From: DATBGE01 sp036558125
GTDB lineage: Bacteria; Gemmatimonadota; Gemmatimonadetes; Gemmatimonadales; GWC2-71-9
Reading direction: 5' to 3'
Assembly: GCA_036558125.1 (NCBI GenBank)
Contig: DATBGE010000226.1
Coordinates: 1-7,262 of the forward strand
DNA length: 7,262 bases
Shown here: positions 1 through 5,770 of the stretch, in pieces
How positions within the stretch are numbered: the first letter of the stretch is position 1
How the letters are laid out: each line of letters begins with the position of its first letter
The notes under the pieces: model-generated
Seen by the model: only the letters and a program-made list of their open reading frames with translations
Told to the model about the DNA's origin: nothing
Database searches by the model: none
Program-made: the position numbers and the translations under genes

Positions 1-1
1 A

Positions 2-1435
2 ATGCCGAGCTCTGCGACTCGAATGGTGCTGGCGGGCTTGTTGGTCGCCGGTCTGGCATTGCGGCTACACGATCTCGGTGTCGGACTCTGGTTCGACGAG
101 ATCCAGACCATGGTGGACTATGTCCGGTTGCCGCTGGGTCAAATCCTGACGACCTACGACAGCCAGAATCAACACATGCTGTATTCGGTTCTCGCGCGCC
201 TGTCGGTCGATCTCTTTGGCGACAGCGGCTGGAGTCTTCGGCTGCCGGCGGCCCTGATGGGGACGGCCAGCCTCTGGGCGACCTATCGCCTCGCGTCGCG
301 AGTGACCTCCGAGCGTGAGGCGCTGCTCGCGACTCTCCTGCTCACGTTCTCCTACCATCACGTCTGGTTCTCTCAGAATGCCCGCGGCTATTCCGGGCTC
401 CTGCTGTTTTCACTGCTGGGGACCGAGGCATTTCTGCGGCTGATCGGCTCGTCCCGGGCTGGGTGGAAGACGGCGGTGTTCTACGCCGCATGCATGGCGT
501 TGGCGATCTACACCCATGTTACCGCCGCGTTCGTCGTCGTCGCACACGCTCTCATCGCTGTCGTGATCTGGTGGCGTCAGGGTCGAACCCTGACGATACC
601 GGTACGCCGCGCCCTGGTCGGGATCCTCCTCACCGGCACCTTCTCGCTGCAGCTGTATGCGCTGGTATTGCCCCAGTTCTTCAACACACTGCTCACTCCG
701 ACGATGGCCGGGACCGACACCGCGTGGAAGGATCCGCTGTGGCTCTTGACCGAGACGCTGGGTGGATTGGCGCGAGGACTTCCCGGAGGATGGATTGCGC
801 TCGTGGGGGGGCTGGTCGTCGCCGGGGCGGGTCTCTGGAGTTATGCCCGTCAGAGCCTCACCGTCGTGTCGCTGTTTATTCTCCCCGGCGTGATTACGAT
901 GTTTGCGGTGCTGGTGATGTCGCACAACCTCTGGCCGAGGTTTTTCTTCTTCAGCGCCGGCTTCGCGGTGATGATCGCGGTGCGCGGTGTCTTCACGATC
1001 TCCGGTCTGCTGTTCAAGAGCCGTGGGGAGCTGCTCGCTACCGCCGCAATGGTGCTGGTCGCGGTGGGCAGCGGGCTCACGGTGCCGCGGGCCTGGCAGC
1101 CGAAGCAGGATTACGCCGGTGCTGCGGGATTCGTCGAGTCCCGGCGCGCGCCGGACGACGTGATCGTCACCGTGGATCTGACTCGCTATCCTTACGCCCG
1201 ATACTTCGGCAAGGCCTGGGACGAGGTGGACAACCTCGCGGCGCTCGAAGCAGCGGAAGGTCGGCACGCTCGTACCTGGGTGCTCTACACGTTCCCGATC
1301 CGGTTAGCGGCGGTCCAGCCGGAGATCTGGTCCCGACTCGAGAGCCGCTACGACACCGCCGCGGTCTTCCCCGGCAGTGTGGGCGGCGGCGCCATCGTGG
1401 TGCTGGTGTCCCGTTCCTCCAATTCCCCGACGTGA
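2..1435 (+). CDS. GT39/PMT_2-type membrane glycosyltransferase (GT-C fold)
   Basis: This 477-residue polytopic membrane protein resembles the PMT_2 / GT39 family, which transfers a sugar from a polyprenyl-phosphate carrier to an acceptor on the outer face of the inner membrane. A first helix (about residues 8-22) is followed by a loop with LWFDE; D32/E33 match the acidic pair expected in the first outer loop of GT-C enzymes. SQNARGY at 124-130 matches the family's typical 'SQeARxY' segment. About nine or ten further hydrophobic segments reach residue 360. A soluble tail follows, starting near PKQDYAGAAGFV (367-378), as is common in bacterial members. The ATG at base 2 precedes a short N-terminus and then a helix, so it could be the true start. 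Only one upstream base is visible, so no ribosome binding site can be checked, and M8 or an upstream start remain possible. Sugar and acceptor are unknown. Confidence 0.88.
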   Translation: MPSSATRMVLAGLLVAGLALRLHDLGVGLWFDEIQTMVDYVRLPLGQILTTYDSQNQHMLYSVLARLSVDLFGDSGWSLRLPAALMGTASLWATYRLASRVTSEREALLATLLLTFSYHHVWFSQNARGYSGLLLFSLLGTEAFLRLIGSSRAGWKTAVFYAACMALAIYTHVTAAFVVVAHALIAVVIWWRQGRTLTIPVRRALVGILLTGTFSLQLYALVLPQFFNTLLTPTMAGTDTAWKDPLWLLTETLGGLARGLPGGWIALVGGLVVAGAGLWSYARQSLTVVSLFILPGVITMFAVLVMSHNLWPRFFFFSAGFAVMIAVRGVFTISGLLFKSRGELLATAAMVLVAVGSGLTVPRAWQPKQDYAGAAGFVESRRAPDDVIVTVDLTRYPYARYFGKAWDEVDNLAALEAAEGRHARTWVLYTFPIRLAAVQPEIWSRLESRYDTAAVFPGSVGGGAIVVLVSRSSNSPT

Positions 1436-1447
1436 GGCGCCTCGCGT
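1430..1447 (+). promoter_or_regulatory. Inverted repeat covering stop, RBS and GTG start at gene 1/2 junction
   Basis: Bases 1434-1443 (GAGGCGCCTC) are a perfect 10-base palindrome. Pairing extends outward through 1433/1444 (a G-U pair in RNA), 1432/1445, 1431/1446 and 1430/1447. In RNA this could be a seven-pair stem with a GCGC tetraloop (1437-1440). The element contains the TGA stop of the upstream gene (1433-1435), the GAGG ribosome binding site (1434-1437) and the first two bases of the GTG start (1446-1448). The pairing is seen directly. The role is inferred: ribosomes finishing gene 1 would open the stem and expose the start of gene 2, giving translational coupling. In GC-rich DNA a palindrome of this size can also arise by chance. 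Confidence 0.4.
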
Positions 1448-2339
1448 GATCGAAGAGATCGTTGCAGACGAGTCGGGCCCCCGCGTGCGCGCGGTGTCGG
1501 TCGTCATCCCCGCCTACAACGAGGCTGCCCACGTTGCGGAGCAGGTCCGCGCGGTGGATGCCGTCATGCGCGACTCGGGATGGAACTACGAGATCATCGT
1601 CGTGGATGATGGCTCGAAGGACGGCACGGCACAGGCGGCGGATGTCAACGGAGTGCGGGTTCTGAGGCGGCGGCAGAACCTGGGATACGGCGCGGCGCTG
1701 AAACTGGGGATTCACCGGGCCCAGCACGAATGGATCCTGATCACCGACGCCGACGGCACCTATCCGGTCGAGGCGATCCCCGAGCTGCTGGCGGCGACGG
1801 GCTTCAATGAGATGGTGGTTGGGGCTCGGACCGGTGAATCGGTGCGGGTGCCGTTTGCCCGGCGTCCCGCGAAGGCTTTTCTGCGGTGGCTCGCCAGCTA
1901 TCTCTCGGAGCGGGACATCCCGGACATCAATTCCGGCATGCGGCTCATGCGGAAGAGCCTGGTGCTGCGCTACGAGCACCTGCTGCCGGCGGGCTTCTCC
2001 TTCACGACGACGATCACGCTCGCGGCCATCTGCAACGGCCACGCGGTGGAGTACCTGCCAATCAACTACCGTGCGAGGCTGGGTGAATCGAAGATCCGGC
2101 CGCGACACGCATACGATTTCACGCTGCTCATCCTGCGAACGATCGTCTATTTCAATCCGTTGAAGATATTCGTTCCGCTGGGCGCTTTTCTGGCCGTCCT
2201 CGGTTTGGCGAAGTTCGGCTATGACGTGTACAAGGACAACCTCTCTGAAAGCGCCGTCCTGGCACTCCTGGGCGCCCTGATCGTCTGGGCCGTTGGTCTT
2301 CTCGCCGACCAGAATGTGCGGCTGGGACTGAGACGATGA
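1446..2339 (+). CDS. Polyprenyl-phosphate glycosyltransferase, GT2 family (DPM1/GtrB/ArnC-like)
   Basis: Predicted 297-residue GT2 enzyme that transfers a sugar from a nucleotide donor to polyprenyl phosphate at the cytoplasmic face. The GT-A fold is clear: VVIPAYNE (19-26), VVDDGSKDGT (52-61) and DADGTYP (101-107), whose DAD is the metal/donor motif. Further family marks are DINSGMRLMRK in the middle and a later RLGESKI segment. Two membrane helices near the C-terminus (about 241-257 and 270-287), ending in GLLADQNVRLG, resemble GtrB-like rather than soluble DPM1 enzymes. The GTG at 1446 was chosen because GAGG lies 8 bases upstream and the Rossmann strand begins soon after. The alternative GTG at 1377 would add 23 Trp/Pro/Arg-rich residues overlapping gene 1. 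The stop overlaps the next start as ATGA. The sugar carried is not determinable from sequence. Confidence 0.92.
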   Translation: MIEEIVADESGPRVRAVSVVIPAYNEAAHVAEQVRAVDAVMRDSGWNYEIIVVDDGSKDGTAQAADVNGVRVLRRRQNLGYGAALKLGIHRAQHEWILITDADGTYPVEAIPELLAATGFNEMVVGARTGESVRVPFARRPAKAFLRWLASYLSERDIPDINSGMRLMRKSLVLRYEHLLPAGFSFTTTITLAAICNGHAVEYLPINYRARLGESKIRPRHAYDFTLLILRTIVYFNPLKIFVPLGAFLAVLGLAKFGYDVYKDNLSESAVLALLGALIVWAVGLLADQNVRLGLRR

Positions 2340-3304
2340 AGGTCTGGATCAAGGTCGCCGTCAGCGTGGGCCTGCTCACGGCGCTGTTCCTCCTGCTCCC
2401 GTGGCATCAGGTGCGGGACGCGCTGTTGCGCCTCTCGGCGGTCGTCTGGGTGGGCGTCCTGGTTGGCTTCGTCCTCGGGCACACGCTCGGCGTCGTGAAG
2501 TGGCGGACCTTCGTGAACGCCGGCCGTCACGACCTCGGCTTCGCCGACGCGGCGCTCTGTTATGGCGCCGGCCTTTTCGCCAATCTGTGCCTGCCCAGCA
2601 TCGTTGGCGGCGATGTGCTGCGGGCGGCGCTGGCGAGCCGCTTCACGCGGCGACCGGAAGCGGCCTTCCTGGGCGGTGTGCTCGATCGGGTCACCGACAT
2701 GATCGCCATGACGATCCTGGTCGCTGCCGGTGGGATGCTGTCGCACGACGTCCTTCCCGGTGTGGGCGGGAACCTGATCACGGTCTCCCTGATCCTGGGC
2801 AGCGTACTGCTCCTGATCTTTTTCCCCTTGATGCTGCGTCGCAGGCTTGAGCGTTGGCCCCGTCGCCTGCGCAGACCGATCGGCCGCGCCCTCGTAGCAC
2901 TGCGCCGTCTCGCGCGGAATCCCCGCAATGCCGCCAAAACGCTGGGCCTCTCGCTCACGATTCAGGGCAGTTTCGTCCTGCTCAACGCCTGGCTGGGTTG
3001 GCAGCTTGGGATTCGCGTGCCCCTGACGGTGTGGTTCCTGGTCTGGCCCCTCGCCAAGATCGCCGGACTCATGCCGATCAGCCTTGGCGGCCTCGCGGTG
3101 CGGGAGACCACCCTTGCCGCACTGCTCGCACCGTTCGGAGTACCGTTTGCCGTCGGCGTCGTGTGTTCCCTTCTCTGGCAGACCGTGTTGATCGCAGGCG
3201 GCCTCATCGGCGGTCTCGTATGGCTGCTGCTGGGACGCCGGCGCGGCGCACCATTTGGCGCGGCAATCCGTCCCGCCGTGGAGACGCATTCGTCACATGC
3301 CTGA
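2336..3304 (+). CDS. Flippase-like membrane protein, LPG-synthase TM family (AglD/MprF-type domain)
   Basis: This 322-residue integral membrane protein matches the lysylphosphatidylglycerol synthase TM (UPF0104) family, the membrane domain shared with MprF and archaeal AglD. Three signatures are visible: FANLCLPSIVGGDVLR (81-96), LDRVTD (116-121) and PISLGGLAVRE (247-257). About seven or eight hydrophobic helices are spread along the chain, with an Arg-rich cytoplasmic-type stretch (RRRLERWPRRLRRP) in the middle. No aminoacyl-transferase domain follows, so lipid lysylation is unlikely. In MprF the related domain flips modified lipid; elsewhere the role is uncertain. Immediate coupling to the GT2 gene (start ATG inside ATGA, GGGA 8 bases upstream) suggests it acts on or with the lipid-linked sugar, but that is inference. 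It ends in a short polar tail and overlaps the next gene by 8 bases. Confidence 0.88.
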   Translation: MKVWIKVAVSVGLLTALFLLLPWHQVRDALLRLSAVVWVGVLVGFVLGHTLGVVKWRTFVNAGRHDLGFADAALCYGAGLFANLCLPSIVGGDVLRAALASRFTRRPEAAFLGGVLDRVTDMIAMTILVAAGGMLSHDVLPGVGGNLITVSLILGSVLLLIFFPLMLRRRLERWPRRLRRPIGRALVALRRLARNPRNAAKTLGLSLTIQGSFVLLNAWLGWQLGIRVPLTVWFLVWPLAKIAGLMPISLGGLAVRETTLAALLAPFGVPFAVGVVCSLLWQTVLIAGGLIGGLVWLLLGRRRGAPFGAAIRPAVETHSSHA

Positions 3305-4721
3305 ACCCAGGATCGTGATCCTCGGCGCCGGCCCTGCCGGGGTCGGCGCTGCTCACTGGCTGCGCAAGACCCGCAAGGCCCAGGTCACTGTCGTTGAGCA
3401 GAACACTGTGGTCGGTGGGAACGCCGGGAGCTTCGAGGGTGGAGGCCAACGGCTGGACTACGGCAGCCACCGGTTACATCCAGCGTGCGACCCGGAGATC
3501 CTGGCAGAAATTCGCGAGCTGCTAGGGGAAGACCTGCTGGACCGCCCGCGACATGGCCGAATCCATCTGCGAGGCAAGTTCGTCCACTTCCCGCTCAAGC
3601 CAGTCGATCTGATGCTGCGGCTGGATCCTCAGTTTGCCCTCGGCTCGCTCCGCGACATGGGGAGAAAGGCGCTGGGCGGCAAGCGCGACGAGGGAGAGAG
3701 CTTCGCGAGTGTCCTGCTGGCCAACCTCGGACCTACCATCTGCCGCGATTTCTATTTTCCCTACGCCAGGAAAATCTGGGGCAGAGATCCGGAAACCCTC
3801 TCGGCGATCCAGGCCCGGCGCCGAGTCTCGGCCGGATCGTTCGGGAAGCTGGTGCGGAAAGTCCTCTCCCAGGTTCCCGGGCTCAAGCCACCGGGCGCGG
3901 GACGATTCTTCTACCCGAAGAAGGGTTACGGACAGATATCCGAAGCGTTCGCCGCTGCGGCGCAGAAGAACGGAGCGGATTTTCGGTTGGGGGCGCGGGT
4001 TGCCAAGCTACATGGCCCGGCCAGCGCCCAGGCTCCCTGGATTGTTGAGCTCGATCGCAACGGTAAGACCACAGAGCTGACCGCGGACTACGTCTGGTCC
4101 ACCATCCCGATTACCGCTCTGGCCAGATCCCTGAGCGGACGAGTGCCCGCCGAGGTGAGAGACGCGAGTGCCGCTATCGAGTATCGCGCCATGATTCTGG
4201 TCTACCTCGAGCTGCCGGTGGATCAGTTCACCGAGTTCGACGCCCATTATTTCCCGTCCGCTGACGTGAGCATCACCCGGCTCTCCGAGCCCAAGAACTA
4301 TGCGGTCGTCGCGGAACCCCGCGGACGCACAACCCTGTGTGCCGAGCTTCCCTGCGAGGCCGACGATGAAGTATGGCGGATGGACGATGCGGACCTGGGC
4401 CGCCAGGTGGGCGACGATCTGGCCAGAGCGGGCGTTCCGCTTCCGGCACTACCGCTTGCAGTCCACACCCGGCGCCTGCGACAGGCTTACCCGGTCTACA
4501 CCAGGGGCTATGAAGCACCGTTCGGGACTCTGGATCAGTGGGCCGAGAGTCTACCGCGTTTGCTGACCTACGGCAGGCAGGGCCTCTTCGCCCACGACAA
4601 CACGCATCACGCGCTGTACATGGCTCGCGCGGCGGTAGACTGTCTCGAGCCGTCGGGGTTCAACGAGAACAAGTGGACGGAATATCGGAAGGTCTTCGCC
4701 ACCCACGTAGTGGAGGATTGA
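3297..4721 (+). CDS. FAD-dependent oxidoreductase, amine-oxidase / UDP-galactopyranose-mutase-like
   Basis: Predicted 474-residue soluble flavoprotein. The N-terminal dinucleotide fold is clear: RIVILGAGPAGVG gives GxGxxG at residues 10-15, E34 ends the second strand (VTVVEQN), and VVGGNAGS (38-45) is the usual second glycine motif. YGSHRLHP (55-62) sits where related enzymes have a His-containing flavin contact. FYFPYARKIWG (152-162) and the C-terminal YGRQGLFAHDN (425-435) are typical of the protoporphyrinogen oxidase / UGM-like branch of the superfamily. It is longer than bacterial UDP-galactopyranose mutases (around 370-400 residues) and lacks an obvious match to their motifs, so mutase activity is not claimed. 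The ATG at 3297 was chosen because the glycine fold starts three residues later; the 14 residues of a longer start are Arg-rich and unlike the family. GGAG lies 13 bases upstream. Context points to sugar or lipid-carrier chemistry. Confidence 0.85.
   Translation: MPEPRIVILGAGPAGVGAAHWLRKTRKAQVTVVEQNTVVGGNAGSFEGGGQRLDYGSHRLHPACDPEILAEIRELLGEDLLDRPRHGRIHLRGKFVHFPLKPVDLMLRLDPQFALGSLRDMGRKALGGKRDEGESFASVLLANLGPTICRDFYFPYARKIWGRDPETLSAIQARRRVSAGSFGKLVRKVLSQVPGLKPPGAGRFFYPKKGYGQISEAFAAAAQKNGADFRLGARVAKLHGPASAQAPWIVELDRNGKTTELTADYVWSTIPITALARSLSGRVPAEVRDASAAIEYRAMILVYLELPVDQFTEFDAHYFPSADVSITRLSEPKNYAVVAEPRGRTTLCAELPCEADDEVWRMDDADLGRQVGDDLARAGVPLPALPLAVHTRRLRQAYPVYTRGYEAPFGTLDQWAESLPRLLTYGRQGLFAHDNTHHALYMARAAVDCLEPSGFNENKWTEYRKVFATHVVED
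4712..4716 (+). promoter_or_regulatory. Strong Shine-Dalgarno (GGAGG) fixing the start of the Gfo/Idh/MocA gene
   Basis: GGAGG lies within the last codons of the flavoprotein gene, 10 bases before the ATG at 4727. It is the best ribosome binding site in the window. Together with the NAD-binding fold starting at the second residue, it rules out the 63-residue upstream extension that remains open in the same frame back to 4538. Confidence 0.75.
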
Positions 4722-4726
4722 ACGCA

Positions 4727-5770
4727 ATGCGCTTTGCCGTTGTGGGAGCCGGCACGATTGGCCAGCTCCGCGCCCAGACGATCCGTGAGAATCCCGCCAC
4801 CGAGCTGGCCGGCGTGCTCGACGTAGCTCAAGCCAACGCCGCCAGGGCGGCGGCCGGCACTGGAGCCCAAGTGTGCCAGTCCCTGGATCAGCTGCTGGGG
4901 CTGCCGGGACTCGAGGCCGTCATCGTGTCATCACCGCTCCAGTTCCACGAGCAGGCGGTCGTGACTGCTCTTCGCGCGGGGAAACACGTACTGTGTGAGA
5001 AGCCGCTGGGCAATACGGTGGACTCCTGCAAGCGCATGCTCGAGGCGGCCCGGGCAAGCGGCAAGCGGCTCGCGACGGGCTTCAATCACCGCTACTACCC
5101 GTCGATGAAGTTTCTCAAGCGGGCAATCGACGAAGGCCAGATCGGAACCCTGGACCACGTCCGCGTCTTCGGCGGACACGACGGTCTCCACAACTTCAGA
5201 GCCGACTGGCAATACAAGGCTCCGGAATCGGGCGGCGGCGCAATGATGGACGTCGGCATTCACATGACCGACCTCGCACGGTACATCCTGGGCGACGTCG
5301 TCGAGGTGTACGGCGTTTCCAGCAATCACATCTGGAAGGTCCCTGGCTCGGAGGACAACGCGGTGGCGGTGTTCCGGAGTCCCGCCGGCGTGCCGGCGAC
5401 CTATGAGGCCACCTGGACCGAATGGAAGGGATATCGGTTCTACGTCGAAGCCTACGGCGATCGCGGGATGGTGAAGGGCTACTACGCCCCGATGTTCAAT
5501 CTCCTGGTTACCCAGGACAAGCCGGGTGGCGCTCGGCGAAAGATTCGCAAACTGTATCCGGAAATCATGGTGCGGGAGAAGCTCAAGAGCTGGACTTCGA
5601 CCGCCTTGCTCTCCTTCCAGGAGGAGCTGGCCGATTTCCTCCGCATGATCAACGGGGAGACAGTGCCGCTCGCGGACGGATTCGCCGGGTTTCGCGCGGT
5701 GGAGATCGCCAACGCGGTCTACCAGAGCAGTGCCGAGTCCAGGGCCATAGTGCTGAGTCCCAAGCCATGA
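4727..5770 (+). CDS. Gfo/Idh/MocA family NAD(P)-dependent sugar oxidoreductase
   Basis: This 347-residue protein has the normal length and layout of the family. An N-terminal Rossmann fold (MRFAVVGAGTIG, GxGxxG at 7-12) binds NAD(P). CEKPL at 90-94 carries the conserved EKP lysine (K92). FNHRYYP (119-125) begins the catalytic half, where GGGAMMDVGIHMTD supplies D175 and H179, the usual Asp/His of the active site. Members oxidise or reduce a hydroxyl on a sugar, sugar nucleotide or inositol. Some, such as WlbA/WbpB, make 3-keto-uronic acid precursors of amino sugars, but no aminotransferase partner is visible here, so the substrate is left open. It follows the flavoprotein after 5 bases and overlaps the next start as ATGA, so the two soluble enzymes are probably made together to build a modified sugar for the flanking glycosyltransferases. 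Confidence 0.93.
   Translation: MRFAVVGAGTIGQLRAQTIRENPATELAGVLDVAQANAARAAAGTGAQVCQSLDQLLGLPGLEAVIVSSPLQFHEQAVVTALRAGKHVLCEKPLGNTVDSCKRMLEAARASGKRLATGFNHRYYPSMKFLKRAIDEGQIGTLDHVRVFGGHDGLHNFRADWQYKAPESGGGAMMDVGIHMTDLARYILGDVVEVYGVSSNHIWKVPGSEDNAVAVFRSPAGVPATYEATWTEWKGYRFYVEAYGDRGMVKGYYAPMFNLLVTQDKPGGARRKIRKLYPEIMVREKLKSWTSTALLSFQEELADFLRMINGETVPLADGFAGFRAVEIANAVYQSSAESRAIVLSPKP

Noticed and set aside
805..811. Run of seven G bases, a possible frameshift site
   Set aside because: The reading frame continues correctly on both sides with hydrophobic helices and the expected C-terminal domain, so no frameshift is needed.
410..1267. 285-codon open frame on the minus strand
   Set aside because: Antisense shadow of the GT39-type gene; very high in Arg/His/Gln/Glu with no domain signature and no supporting ribosome binding site noticed.
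463..1449. 328-codon open frame on the plus strand in another frame of gene 1
   Set aside because: Arg/Gly-rich product without motifs, whereas the competing frame encodes a coherent membrane enzyme with family motifs.
1167..2108. 313-codon open frame on the minus strand
   Set aside because: It spans the junction of two well-supported + strand genes and is low in hydrophobic residues with Arg-rich low-complexity ends; a shadow.
2219..3289. 356-codon open frame on the minus strand
   Set aside because: Its product is rich in Arg, Gln, Glu, His and Pro with no recognisable motif or membrane segments, and it lies opposite the clearly supported GT2 and flippase-like genes. Long antisense frames are expected in GC-rich coding DNA.
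4538..4726. 63-residue in-frame extension upstream of the Gfo/Idh/MocA start
   Set aside because: The extension overlaps the flavoprotein gene, is Arg/Gly-rich and unlike the family, while ATG 4727 has a strong GGAGG and leads straight into the NAD-binding fold.
4723..4731. Small CGCA-A-TGCG palindrome around the start at 4727
   Set aside because: The loop would be one base, too small for an RNA hairpin, and such short palindromes are common by chance.
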